A stretch of DNA of 64,000 bases from contig JARWMV010000234.1 in the NCBI GenBank assembly GCA_030998015.1, positions 1,302,001 through 1,366,000 of the forward strand. Direction: 5' to 3'. The translations under genes and the position numbers were made by a program. The notes beneath the pieces are model-generated. The model searched no databases. It worked only from the letters and a program-made list of their open reading frames with translations, and was not told where the DNA came from. Position 1 is the stretch's first letter. The number at the start of each line of letters is the position of its first letter. This DNA comes from Ceratorhiza oryzae-sativae (lineage: Eukaryota; Basidiomycota; Agaricomycetes; Cantharellales; Ceratobasidiaceae). Below are positions 23,334 through 35,600 of this stretch, one piece after another.

Positions 23334-24496
23334 TGCCCGCCGCTCTGAACCCAACTCAAGCTGCCCCTACACCAGGCGCCTTTGCCAACGATGCCAATAT
23401 CGCGTTGAGGTTATCCACGTTCAGCAAACTAGGGGCAGTACTTGAGATGTTGCACCTCGCCGAGGGTAAGCATAAATGACACCACGCGGCTTCAAAAATG
23501 AGCCAACAAGATAGACACAAAGACTCGAAAAGTCACAAGTGGCTGAGCGCTTTGATTGGGTGGATCGCGAGTGTCATCTGCAACAGGGTCTCGCGTGGTC
23601 ACCTGGCTAACAGACCGTGACGGTGCTTGACGTCATTTACGATCCTCCCCCTATCCAATTTGCCTCCTGCTTGCCTTCGATGCCACTCCAATTGTTCCAC
23701 AAGTCGCTATAGTCGGAAATAAAGCCACTTACATTTGCTGCGTTTGGGCTGTTCTTCAACAACCAAGCAACTCGCTCGGCTTCGTCGGGCACGAAGTATA
23801 TGCTACGGAGCCCGTCTCCGGCGGCGCAGAGAGGTACCTACCCCATTGGTCATATTGAGCGCCGAGCAGTGGGATAAAGGCTCAAAGGAAGGGTATGTGG
23901 CCTAGGAATGCTATTCGGTTCGGATGGGCTCAACGAATATCCAGAATGCAGGGCTTTGCTGCGATGTTTGCAGAACGAGGTTACACCACACTCGAGGTAG
24001 ATTTGGCACCCCCTGCTCCCGAAGACAGTTCTAGCAAGACTTCCCAAGCACTGCTTGAGCATTTTACACAGGGTACTAGGGCACAGCTCCGTTCGCACCC
24101 GACCTGAACCATACTTACGTTCGATGAGTAGACCTTCGTTCACACATTCGACTTGCGGCAATTCCGTTCCCTCCTGTGATCATCGCCCGAATGGGTACAT
24201 GTATTGTCGCTCAATCTTATGTCGAGTCGAACCCGGCGTCAGGCCTTGTCCTGATCGAACCGCCCATATCGAACGCGAGTTGCGTTCCGCACCTCTTGCC
24301 AACATCAATAGACGAATTCACCTACGAGCCTCGTTTCTCTATCGCCGTCATCTCGTCCTCCGATAAGATCAAGGAGAGCAGAATTGTTCGGGAGGGTGAA
24401 AATACGGGATGGGTTGACGTTTTGAAAGCAAAGAATCTGGCGGGAAGCGGTGCGCTGATGGATATTGAGAAATGGATGGATTCAATCGGAATATAG
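23334..24496 (+). CDS. Alpha/beta-hydrolase-like protein, frame broken
   Basis: The start MPAALNPTQAAPTPGAF at 23334 runs to a GTAAGC donor at about 23467. Further pieces follow in changing frames: SHKWLSALIGWIASVI, TVTVLDVIYDPPPIQFAS, TFAAFGLFFNNQAT, VGHEVYATEPVSGG, then FAAMFAERGYTTLEVDLAPP, a 60-nt intron from about 24074, and HIRLAAIPFPPVIIARMGT, SGLVLIEPPISN, ending at 24496. The strand order and GlyLeuValLeuIle-Pro-Pro pattern fit the alpha/beta-hydrolase fold. The usual nucleophile Ser of G-X-S-X-G is not evident (ARMGTC here), so catalysis is doubtful. At least three one-base shifts are needed. Either a decaying gene or low-accuracy sequence. Confidence 0.5.
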
Positions 24497-24728
24497 AAGG
24501 AGCGTGGGCCATGTGACAGGACAGCGGGCAAGACAGAATAGAAAAGGATTACGAATAAAGAGTCCAGGCTTCAAGGAGTGCGAGCAGAAAACTGATTGCA
24601 ATTCAACGTCAAAACATAATCACCCTCGGTACATAGACCAACACAAACCAGATAAAGCGCCCAAGTGACCAAAAACGGATAGAACACAGGATAAATGGCT
24701 GATGTACATGAGAAGCAATATTAACCGT

Positions 24729-25163
24729 TCACTTTGAAGATTTGGACGAAGATGATTTACTGCTAGATGTAGCCGACTCCCTGTCAAGGCAGTGTGAGAA
24801 AAAGTCGTGGGGTCTAGCACAGAGATGAACGTACGCCACACTCCGCATGATTGTCAATTTGCCCGCCGAGGCTGCGGTCGCCATTTGACGCTCAATCGAA
24901 TTATTAATCTTGGCACTCAACGACTGGAAGAATCATGTAGGGTGAGTGGGGTGTGCTGCAGGTGCGGGGAATGTGCACACCTTCTGCAGCGACGCATGTT
25001 TGACGGCAGCAGCCTTCTTGGGTGCGATCTACCAGACGCAGAGTTAGAGGGAAAACATTAGACCGGGAGAACGACCGACCACTCGTTTGCCCTTCTTCGG
25101 ATCCTTGTTTGTAGCCCGAGCAGGCCCCTTGGACTGCATGCCCTTTGTCTTTCCTTGCACCAT
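24729..25163 (-). CDS. UPF0390 (DUF2462) family small basic protein
   Basis: Four exons on the minus strand: 25080-25163, about 24980-25028, about 24840-24940 and 24729-24790. Together they give MVQGKTKGMQSKGPARATNK, KRVIAPKKAAAVKHASLQK, SLSAKINNSIERQMATAASA, GKLTIMRSVAESATSSS and a Ser/Lys tail. The APKKA block and the NxSIExQM...AGKLTIM block are the family signature. Members are short, Lys-rich and probably nuclear or nucleolar; the biochemical role is not established. The splice phases fit without any frame correction. Exon edges of the two middle exons are given to within a base or two. Confidence 0.82.
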
Positions 25164-26151
25164 GTCTTCGACACGCAGATAGGACGAGGGCAGGGGCAGC
25201 GCGCTAGCGGCGAAAAAAAAAAAATCAACGAGTTGGATTGCGTAAGCGCCGCGTCCATATTGGGCATATGAGCCTGGCAGCGACCGGACTCACCTGGGGC
25301 GCACGAAGAACGCCGAGAGATACACGCTGGGCGAGCAAGGCAACGGTGGGAGGCCTCAACCGCGCTCAAGGCTGCCGCTCGCCCTGGTTGACGCACGAAA
25401 CACTTTGACAGCCGCTTCACCTCTTTTCTATCAGACACCCTGAATATCCAATCGCCCGTATCTTGTTTGGCACTAGCACTCGTTCGACCAAGCCTCGGCG
25501 CAAACGATCAGAACTCTGATAGAAATCCCGTCTGGAGTTTCAGTCAAACATGGCGCAAGTGGTTCTCGCTCGTCTCAAGTACGTCGCTTTTTGGTAAAAT
25601 ACATGACCAATTGAGCCGTCGCCGGCGCCGTGATGTGCCAGACACCCCATGAAGGGTCGCTCTGACTATAACTTTATGTCTAAATGGTGGCACGGGTCGT
25701 ATACGCAAGGATAAGCAGTAGCTTCCGTCCATCGAGGATATTCCTATTTGTCTCATCACTGCGAAAGGTTCTACAGCGTGGAGTACCCGACCACCCAGGT
25801 AAAACATCCTGCAACAAAGCGGCCTGTCTAAAGAGCTGCCGATACAGCCACTTATGACGTGCAAAACTGCCTCGCATCAATCACCCAGTCCATCTCGACC
25901 TACAGAGGAGTGTACTCGACAAGCCGTCTGAAACGAGTTGGGTTCTGGATACGTAGTGGTTTTTATTACACGAGTGCATGTTGCCTTTGGGTACCAGCAG
26001 GGAGCGAGGTACGGCTGGGTCGATGACACTGGCTGTAAGGAGTAGACTGGTTCACATACTAACAGAGATATTCTAAAATCGCACCTAGTTCAATTTAATT
26101 CTACGAATGCGTTCGACATATGAATACACTGAATGGCTAGGTCAAGGGACG
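25164..26151. other. Intergenic between UPF0390 and the transposon
   Basis: About 990 bp. The left side should be the UPF0390 promoter. Open frames on both strands between 25467 and 25880 have no recognisable domain. Confidence 0.45.
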
Positions 26152-26153
26152 TA

Positions 26154-26289
26154 CAGTTCGGGACAAAACTGCTCGCAGCAATCGAAGTTCTGACTTTGAA
26201 CGCTAATAGCTTGAGACTTAGCACACGAGACCGCATGTATTTAGTACCGTTCGATAGCTATACATCTGAGCTACAAAATTAATATATAT
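26154..26289 (+). repeat. Left terminal inverted repeat of the Tc1/mariner element
   Basis: Pairs with 27626-27761 on the opposite strand. It begins CAGTTCGGGACAAAACTGCT and ends in an AT-rich stretch. Most differences from the right repeat are transitions. Confidence 0.85.
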
Positions 26290-26347
26290 GTAACATGTTT
26301 CATCATGTGGTCTCAGAGATAACCTTAAGACAAAACAGAAGGTACAT

Positions 26348-26365
26348 GCGAGCAGTTTTGTCCCC
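26348..26365 (-). repeat. Left inner copy of the transposon core repeat
   Basis: Read on the minus strand this is GGGGACAAAACTGCTCGC, the same core as the outer repeat, facing it about 190 bp away. Probably an additional transposase binding site. Confidence 0.75.
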
Positions 26366-26500
26366 AGTTTCATAATCTGCATGTTTTCCCTACCTGTTTG
26401 AAACTACTCAGTCTTGCGATCTGCAGTGTTTTTGGCAGCCTATGTATAGCATATATAGCGCATATAGCCTTGAGATCAATAACAAACCAGTCATCTAGGT

Positions 26501-27521
26501 ATGCCCCCTCCACTCACTCAGGATCAAATCGACTCCGTGCTTTCACTACTTGATTCTGGGCATAAACATTCTCAAATTCGAGCTAGACTGACAATTTCAT
26601 CTGCATCTATTACAAAAATATGTGCTAGGTATCGCCCAGACCTCTGCAAATCAAAGGGTGGGTGTCCTCGCAAGCTGAATCCAACAGCAATTCGCCATGC
26701 TGTTCGACTTGTAACCAACCATAACTCAGTCTCCACCCGCGAGGCCACCCAATTGCTCTGCAATCTTACGGGACAGTCCATACATTGTAAAACTGTCCGT
26801 CGCGCACTGAAGGGGGCGGGTTTAAGGCCAGTCAAGGGCACTAAAAAACCAAGGCATACCCCACAGCAGATCCGTGATTGGATTGCATTTGCTGAGGCAC
26901 ACAAAGACTGGACAATGGAGGACTGGAAACGGGTATTATGGTCAGATGAGACAAAAATCAATCGGTTAGGGTCAGATGGGATTCACTGGACATGGGCTCG
27001 CCAAGGGGAAACACTCACAGATCGGCAGATTGTTCCAACTGCGAATTTTGGTGGAGGATCACTCATGTTTTGGGGGTGTATGGGATGGTCAGGAACTGGC
27101 TTTGGGGTGTCGTTTGGAGCGCACCTTGAACAAGGAGTTATACCTGGAGATTTTAGGTGATGAGCTTTCACGAAGCCTTGAGCTCTTGGGATTGGAGCCT
27201 GGAGAGGTGATTTTTCAGCAAGACAACGCCAGCTCCCATAAGGCAAATGTTTGCCTTAACTGGTTCAATGATCACGAAATTGAGGTAATGGAGTGGCCAG
27301 CCAACTCTCCAGACCTCAACCCAATCGAAAACCTTTGGGCAGAGCTTAAACGGCGCCTAGGCAAGTACGAAGCCCCACCTGCAGGGATCCTGGAGTTATG
27401 GGATCGCGTCCAGGATGTCTGGAACCAATTTGGCGAAAACTACTGCCAAAAGCTTATAGAAAGCATGCCTAGGCGCATGGCTATGGTTTTGAAAAGGAAA
27501 GGAAAGGCGATTCCATATTAA
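26501..27521 (+). CDS. Tc1-type transposase (DD34E) with one frame break
   Basis: An N-terminal helix-turn-helix region (PPLTQDQIDSVLSLLDSGHK, SASITKICARY) is followed by a second one (STREATQLLCNLTGQSIHCK) and a DDE domain. Catalytic residues visible: Asp in VLWSDETKIN, Asp in VIFQQDNASSHKA and Glu in NPIENLWAELKRR, with exactly 34 residues between the second Asp and the Glu. The frame breaks at the four-G run 27104-27107. Reading one G fewer joins GTGFG to CRLERTLNKELYLEIL. As it stands the frame opened at 26501 stops at 27158-27160, so this copy would not make a full transposase unless the G run is a base-calling error. Confidence 0.9.
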
Positions 27522-27549
27522 ATATCTCTGGACAGATATCTGGATTTTT

Positions 27550-27566
27550 GGGGACAAAACTGCTCG
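27550..27566 (+). repeat. Right inner copy of the transposon core repeat
   Basis: GGGGACAAAACTGCTCG on the plus strand, placed about 190 bp inside the right end and pointing toward it, the mirror image of the left arrangement. Confidence 0.75.
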
Positions 27567-27625
27567 TATGCACATCTTGTATTGTTTTGCTCATATGTAT
27601 GCGGTTTCGCAATCAAGTATGCTTC

Positions 27626-27761
27626 ATGTATATTTATTTTGTAGCTGAGATATAAGGCTATCAAACGGTGCTAAATACATGTGGTCGCATGCGCCGGGTC
27701 TCAAGTTATTAGCATTCGAAGTCAGAACTTTGATTGCTGCGAGCGGTTTTGTCCCGAACTG
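27626..27761 (-). repeat. Right terminal inverted repeat of the Tc1/mariner element
   Basis: Inverted partner of 26154-26289, followed by the TA duplication at 27762-27763. Confidence 0.85.
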
Positions 27762-27763
27762 TA

Positions 27764-29681
27764 GATGGGGAATCTAGCACGTCAGTAGTATTTATGTCGG
27801 CCTATTGATTGACATTTGGGCACTTGAAGCGGCTCGCCCCCCCTGACCTTGTGCCTGCTTACAGCTCAAGACGAAATTTCAGACATGAACCGCAATCTTC
27901 TCAAGTCAGTAGAAATGTCCCAGACTTGGGGCTTAAAGTACGAGAATTACGCGAATGTAATTAAGCATTCCGACCGTGTATTTCATTAGCCACTTATCAG
28001 CACAAACTTGACATATGCAGCAGGTGGCCAGACCCGTGAGTAGTTAGTGCCTCGCTGTGAAGTAAAAGGCTCAACCAAACTATCTACCACCGCCAGAACC
28101 GGTACTAGCGATTAGCGGGAGATGGCTGATATATATGCGCTTGAACCGACTGGCATGGGCTCGCTACCGGGGTCCCGCTTCAGCCAGCGAGCTAGACCCC
28201 TCGTCATACTTTATCACACTCACGTGAGTCCGCTATGTACACCTGCTTGGATCCACATAGACCTTAGGGGTATAAAATGGCCTGTCCCCACCCAGCGATT
28301 CTTTCTCAACCACCACCACCCACCCGCTTGCCTATCCCTCACTACGATTGGTCAAAGCGCTACCACCCACCTCTTACCCAACCCCACCACCCATCAAAAG
28401 GCAACGGCTATACGTATGTCCTTGTCCAGTTCTACGAACTCGAAGCTGACCGCCTTTGATAGCCACCCGCATCCTAGACTTTAGCGTGACTCCATGTCTT
28501 ATCCAACACATAACCCTCATGGACCTGAGCATACAGCGGCCGCCGGGGAGGTGAGCCAGTCTTCCGATTGCCCCTATCTTCCGCGTCTAACACTTATTCC
28601 TCTAGATTTCCTCCCTTACGAGCGGTTAGCTTCGTTAAACCCTCGAGAAGCGCGTGTGTCCACCGGGTTTGAGCGCTTGGTCCTGGCGCTACGGCGTCCG
28701 CGCGAGTTAGGGACATCGGCTGCTCACCCACGGGACTGCGTCGAGGTAATCTCCTGTATGCCACATCGGATGTCGTGTGGCTCGAGGCTGCTGCACTCCT
28801 TGCCGCTTGTCACGTTCAGCGCCATGTAGTACTCCGTCCGTGGTGACGGTCCTGTTTACTGTGAGCTCCTTGCTTTCTTTCCTGCCCCACTCGCGACGCC
28901 TATGTGCTAACGTACTGGTGCCCCTCAAAAGGCCCACCTTCGCTACAGGGTATTCCTCTGTGAAACATGGGCAATACCATTTATCAAATAATTTTATTGG
29001 TGTCTATCGTGTCTCCTCATTTGTTGCCGATACTCAGCTTAATCATTATGCTACGGTTGAACTTGACCGTTTGTTAGTTTGTGGATAGGGGCTTTGGCTG
29101 TCTTTGTCCTCCACGATGGAAGTATTATAGCTGTGCATATACAAGCCTTTGCAAATTATGGATCGATTGAGCACAAGTTCTACCTGGAGGTTCCATTCAT
29201 ATTTGTTTTTACCAGCTACTGGTATATGCTATGCGTTGCGATACCCCACCTGGGCCAGCAGGTTTGTTGTTTAAATACTCTAGAAATTCCATGACATGAT
29301 TGAAAATATCCATAGTAAATATTTGCTGAAGCACGTGAAATGGTAGCCCAATCATCACCTTCAGAATTGCGCACAATTTTACAGCTCAAGTTGACAGACC
29401 ATTCAAACAGCGTGCCAAAAGAGCTTATATTGATAGCGTCAGCCTCGACAACCCAGAGGGACAGTGGTCGAATTGTAAAGCCCTTGAACTTCCCCGCGTG
29501 GTTTAACACAATTTTGTGTATTTATTAAGAACTCGTAGTATCATTGTAGAAGAAAGATGGTTTCGGTCTCCTTGCGTGCGCATCATACTTTAGTTTAGGG
29601 TGTGAGAAAGATTCGACTGTAATAACACAGAGCAGAAGCCTATATAGTAACATATTCATCAAACAGACCAAAAAGCGCAGA
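27764..29681. other. Region without a confident gene; one possible small transcript
   Basis: A good TATA box at 28271-28277 is followed by a C-rich leader and a 111-codon plus-strand frame (28494-28829) that starts MSYPTHNPHGPEHTAAAGE. A plausible intron (GTGAGC...CTCTAG, about 28550-28605) would change its reading. No domain is visible and no further exon could be chained, so it is not called as a gene. The right part is the 3' side of the nuclear-basket gene. Confidence 0.4.
28271..28277 (+). promoter_or_regulatory. TATA box of an uncalled plus-strand transcript
   Basis: TATAAAA in a G/C-rich context, followed by a pyrimidine- and CA-rich leader. The transcript it would serve is uncertain. 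Confidence 0.35.
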
Positions 29682-32600
29682 TTAATGATTCGGCACAAAA
29701 CGAAGCTCCATTCTATTGGGTAGTTGGAGGAGGTCCGCGATTGCGCGGCGGAGGGTCCTGGTAGGCGGGGTTGCAGTATTAGAAGATGCCTCGACTGGTT
29801 TCGCCGCAGCATTTCCAGCGTCTGCACTGCGCAGTCGCTTGGCTAGGTCGCCGGCACCGTCACCGCCAGCCCCACCCTCTGATTCGCGCGGCCGTTTTGC
29901 GGCCCCTGCAATCGAAGTACCTACGCTCGCTTGGGTTCCAGCCGCTCCAAGCACCGCGTTCACGCCGTCCAACACGGACCCACCAGTCATCCCACCGCGA
30001 CCACGTCCACGAGCTGCGGCTCCACGAACCGAAGGGCCTGCACCGCGACCCGTTGCTGGAGCACCACGGCCAGCACCGCGTGTCGGAGCGGCACCTCGGG
30101 CTGAGCCTTCGGACCCAGCAGGTTTAGCCGGGGGAGCGCCTGAAGTAGAAGCAGGTGGAGGGGCGGTAGATCCATTAGATATGGAGCCTGTGCGTTTTGG
30201 GGCGACTTTAGCTTCCGTTGCAGTAGCAGGAACGGCCGTTACAGCAGGCGCGTTGGTATTGGAGGCTTTGAGGAGTTTCTCAAGCTCAGCATTCCGGGCG
30301 GTGAGCGTCGCAATCGAGTTGTCTTTTGTTTGCAACTTTCGCTCTAAGAGCGTCAGCTTGGATGCTAGTTCCTTCTTGCCAGCTGAGACACCGTCTTCGC
30401 GCGCGGCCTTGAGAGCCTCGGCAGTAACTGCCTCTGAACCCCCATCGGTTGGCTTCACCTCTGCAAGTTTTGCTGCATGTTCATCAGTGAGGCGCTTGAG
30501 CTCCTGTTCGTGAGATGCTTTGAGTGTCGCGATCTCGTTTGAAGTCACAGTCCCCTCAGGCTTTTCGGCTGAAGCCAGTTCGGCGCGCAATTTCTCGGTG
30601 GCCTCCATAACAGCCTTCTCGATCGCACTAGCCTTCTCAGCTTCGTGCTGGGCAACCAAATCTTGGCTCGTAGCACTGGACTCTTTGGCTGCGGCAGCTG
30701 ACTTGGCCGCTTCGAGCTCGGAGGTGAGTTGTTGGACCTTTTTCTCGGCTTCAATCTGGTCGCTGGGTGAGCGTGATGCTACGGGGAGACGATTGATGAG
30801 TTACCTTGTCGCGCCTGAAAGCTTTCGCATCACCAAGGATTCTAGCCGCGTGCTTCTGTAGTCTGTAACGAAGAATTAGATATAACTATGCAATTTCTGA
30901 AGCACACTTACCTGCAGTTTCTTCTGCGACTCCTCGAGCTCCTTGCCTAACCGCTCAAGCTCACTTGATGGTTCTCCAGAGTTTCCAGCTTTCGCTTCAA
31001 GTGCCTCCTTCTCTTTTCTTACTGCGTCCAGTTCGGCCTGAAGGAGCGTCTAAATCGAATGTTAGTCCGCTGGCTGGTTAATGGATCGATCGGCGCTCAC
31101 GATCTGCGTTTGTTGCTCGCCCGTCAATTCGGTTGACGTTGGTACCCCGGTCTGAGCGATGGCTTCCAATGCAGCAACCTTGGCGGTCAGCTCAGCTACA
31201 GAAGCTTCGAGCGCGGCCTTCGACTCTTCGAGGGTCTTGATCTGAGCCTCGTTGCTGCCATCCGCCTTCATCTTCGCAAGCTCATCCTTAAGCTGGTCCA
31301 GCTCAGCTGCCGTCGTTCGTGAAGTTTCAACGACCTGGTTCTTCTCAGCCTCAAGCTGGGCAATCTGACTATTGCGCTTGGTAAACTCTTCGCGCGAGCG
31401 CGCGGTCAAGTTATCGTAACGTTCTTTCCATGATTTGGCAGCACCTCGCAGCTTCTCGCTCTCAGCCTCAGCGGCCTCTTTCGCGGCAATGGCCTCATTC
31501 AGTTGACTAGGGTCGATGCGGTCGTGCTTTGGGTACCAAAAGTTAGACAATTCCGACGCAAGGGGGACTATCGACTGACTGAAGCGAAACGCTCTTTGAG
31601 CTGCTCAATATCCAACTGGAATTGTTCGTTTTGGCGCTGACGCTCTTCAAGCTCCGCTTTCACCGTTGCGAGCTCAAGCTTGAGTGGTTCTTGCTCGGTC
31701 TTGAGTCGGAGTAGCTGGCTCTGGAATCGCTCGGCGCGCTTGCGGTTGGCTTCTGACTCGGAACGAAGAGTTGCGTTGCTTTCGCGGAGGATGTTTAATT
31801 GGTTAATCTTGTCAACCAGGTCTGCGTGTTGAGTCGATGACACCGATGCTTCTGCTGCCTGACCGCGTTCCTGTCACAAGCAGGTTAGAGCAATTGTCGA
31901 AATCTGCTGCCGCTTAACGTACCTTAAGCAATGTTGCCCTCGTCTCATCCAATGAAGCATTCAACCTCTCAAGCTCCGATTTAATGCGTGCGTTATCAAC
32001 TTGAGCGAGATGGAGCTGCAAGTCAACAATTTCCTTCTCTTTGCGTACGAACGCAATGACTTCTCGCAGTTGATGTATTTGGCATCGGTGTCGGTATCGC
32101 CCGATTCGGCGGTCAACGATTCTGCCGCAGCGGACGCGGTGGAACGGATTTTTGCAGCCTGGGTGTTGACGTCCTCAAGTTGGCTGTGCAAGAAAGTGTT
32201 CTGTTGCTGTAATGCTTGTACCCTGAAAATACTGGTTGGCATCAAGTCATTTCGTGAGCCTTGAAACAGCGTACCGACTAGTAAGCTCAGAAACCTCCTT
32301 CTCCATCGTTTCCTTCTGACGATTCCAGCTAGCTTCTGACGACTGCAATTTGGCGGATGCCGTTTCGGACGCGGAAGTGGCCTGCCGAACCTCGGTTTGA
32401 AGTGAAGTGATAGTGCTCTTGAGTTGGTTGATCTGCTTGAGAGCTTCAGCATGAGCAAGCAACTCGCGCTCGTATTTCTCGTTCGCTTGCTAAGGTAAGG
32501 TAGCAAAGTTAATAATCGGCTACAAGTTGTAACCAGGGCGAAAGCCAACCTGAGCAAGTGCAGCCTGGGCTCGCAGATCTTCCTGTGCGGACTGGTGGGC

Positions 32601-35600
32601 GGCTTGGGCACTGCTGTCCACCTTGCTAAGATCCGCGATGGCGGCTTCGAGCTCCTTCTTCTCAGACTCGGCGGATACACGCTGGGCCTCCAGGTCACGC
32701 TGCAACTGGTTACGTTCGGAAGAAGTTTTGGTGAAGTCATCCAACAAGCTGCGGAGACGCTCTTCAAGTCCGTTGATGTCGGCCTGGACAAATGAGTGGC
32801 ACAATCCGAGAGCTAGGCGTATGATAACCTACATCTTTACGGGCAATAAGACCCTCTTGCTCTTCCTTGTACGTATCCCAAGTCTCCATATGCTCGCGTA
32901 GCGCTTGTTCAGAGGCTTCAGAGATCGCCTTGAATTGTTCAACGTGCTCGCGTGCTGCAGCCAGGTCCATCTCTGCAATCTTGAGCGAGGCCCTAAGTAG
33001 CAAGATAAGTTCCTGACATACACATTCCATCTAAATAATTTACCTCACGTCGCCCAGCTCAATCTCTAGCTGTTGCTCACGATTCAATCCCTCAGGTATA
33101 GGAGCACCAAGGGTACGACCTTCATACACCGCCAATCTCTCTCGCAGCGTTTGGGCCTCTTTGAGTAGTCCATCAACTCGCTCTTGCAGGTGTGCGCGGC
33201 TATTTTCAGCAACTGAAGCTGCCTCTCGGGTCTTGCTGAACTCGTCGGTCTGAAATATCCTGTCAGTTGGGTGTCGAAGCATCTAGACCTCTAGCTTACA
33301 ACACGGCCGAGTTTGCCCTGCAATTCACGCAGCTCCGAGTCTTTCTGGAGCATGGTGGCACGATTCCTATCGGCCTCCTTCTCCAACCGCGCGCGGACAT
33401 TCTCCCTATAAACCGATAAGCAAATGGCTATGATGAAAACTGAAACACCGCACAAGTCTGATTCGAGCCTCTTAACGTCTGTCTCAAGGCGACGTTTCTC
33501 AGAAGCACCAGAGCGTTCATGTTCATGCTGGATGGTTTGAAGATTCCTCATTAAATCGTTCAAGTGACTACGCTCGCGAGCCAGGTTCTTGTTCTCTTCC
33601 ATCAACCGAGCTTCGACTTTCTATGTTTTCATGGGAATCGATTGGTGAATAATTCGCCAGGAAGGAATGAATAACTTGCCTTTCCACAAATCATTTTCAG
33701 CCCTCAGCAATGCAGCATCATTTCGTAATTTTTCAGCTGTGGCACGAGCCTCCTCTGCAACATCTCTATGGATCGGTGGCGGAACTCAGTTGAGCTTGAT
33801 TCGGATACCAGACCATGTAAAAAACGTACCCCGCTTGCCTTGCGACGATCTCCAGCTGGGTGTTTTGACCTTGCATCTCGCTCACCCGTCTCTGCATCTC
33901 AGCGAGTTCGCGGGACTGCATCTCAGCAGTCTGAACAGTCAACCTGCGCTGCTCTAAATATCGTCACTATGTTAGAGTCCGGCCCCCAAAGGCGAAAACA
34001 ACGAAACGCACCCTCTTGGAACATAACCTGAGCGCTCGCTTGGCCAGCTGAGCGCTCAACTTGGCTCCCTCGCGTTGCGCCACGCCCAGCTCCTCCCTCA
34101 ACCGTGCAGCTTCTTGCGACCGCTCTTCAAGCTGCTTCAACAACTCTTCATCAACTCGTGTAGACATGAGTTTTGTCGGGACTCGCTCCTCGGTGGCTTC
34201 ACCAGAGGGGCCAGACGTCTCGCCAGCTGCGTTTCCGCGCGCGACCCGTTTCCAAGCGTCACGCTCACGCTTGAGGCTTTCACTCCGTAGGTTAAGGCTC
34301 TCAACCTCGCGCTCAAGGCGCTCGACAACTTCTGAGGCTTCACGCAGCGCAGTGTCCAGACTTTCTCCCGCGTTCGAGTTTGCAACCTCCTTTTCGAGGC
34401 GCACGCCGAGTTCGCGGGTCATTCGGAGTAATCTCGAATTTTGCGCCTGCAGCTGGGGCAAGTTGCGGAACAGAACGAGCTCAGAAGTAATGAGAGCGTC
34501 GGTGGCAGAAGCTTTTTGAAACCATTGTGATTAGATACTATGGAGACAGCCTTGGGAAAAGTACTTACCATCTTCGTCCATTTCGTCCCCGTTGGTAAAT
34601 TCTTCGTCCGCAAGCGACGGGTCATCGCGGAGTGCAATTTCCCGAGTGAGAAGGACAACTTGGCGAGACAAATCGGCAAGTTGTTGCTCAAGCACCTCGA
34701 TCTAACAATCCAATCCTTGAATAACATCCTTTGGGAAACGAAATACCACGCACCTCTCGTTTGCATGCGTCCCGTTCGCCTTCCAACGCGCGGACGCCTT
34801 CTTGTGCTTTCATAGCGTCCGCTAGTTGTTGTGTCAGATCGGCAGCAGTTTGCTGCAATCGTTCGTATTCAATACGCTGTTCGGTCAACAACGGAGCCTG
34901 GACCACAAGTTCCGAGTAAGTTATACGGCTTGTGATATCCAGGCTAATGAAAACTCACCCGCTCCTCGATATCCCTAAGGATTCCAGCCAAGCATTCTTC
35001 CAGCCGCCTCGTCTCGAGCTTCTGCTTGCTCAACTCATCCGACATGCGCACATAATCGGCATACACCTCGGTGTACGACTTGCCTCCACGCTGGGTCCTT
35101 GATGCTAGCTGAGCGGTAGGAGATAACATCGAGGGGGTGGCAAAAGGGTTCGGAGTGCCGTGACCAAGAGGACCAGGTGTTCCGATATTCCTAGGTGTGC
35201 CAGGTAGAACAGACCGGCTAGGCGTTCCAAGGCCAGGCGTACCAGGGGCGATCGAAGTGTTGCCGATCGAGATGGATACGTCTGCCCCAGGGGCGAACTC
35301 TCCAGCAACAAAGCCTCGTACAACACCTTCTAGCTCTTCAACACGCGCCGTTGCCTTGTCCCTTTCGTCCTCCAGTTTCCTTTCTCGTCGCTCGGCACGC
35401 TCCAGAACAGCCTCATATTCGCCCTCGACTTCGCGCACACGCTTGACGGCCTCGTCGTTTCGTTCCTCGAGCAGCTTGATCAGACGCTCCCGAGCGTCTG
35501 CCTGAGCCTTGGACTGTGCGCGCTCGGCTCCAGCGTCTCCCTCGATCTGTAAAAGTCGCTCGAGAGTCGCAGTGTGTTCGCTTTGCAAGTTGTCGTGGGC

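Larger units (their letters stand above)
26154..27761 (+). mobile_element. Tc1/mariner-type DNA transposon, 1608 bp, complete
   Basis: The element is bounded by terminal inverted repeats of about 130 bp and flanked by TA at 26152-26153 and 27762-27763, the target duplication expected of this superfamily. It carries one transposase frame. Both ends start CAGTTCGGGACAAAAC. The two repeats differ at roughly 19 positions, so the copy is not new. Inside each end a second inverted copy of the core is present. No gene obviously interrupted by the insertion was recognised. Confidence 0.92.

Noticed and set aside
29716..30513. A 265-codon plus-strand frame
   Set aside because: Mirror of the Ala/Gly/Arg-rich C-terminus of the nuclear-basket gene on the opposite strand.
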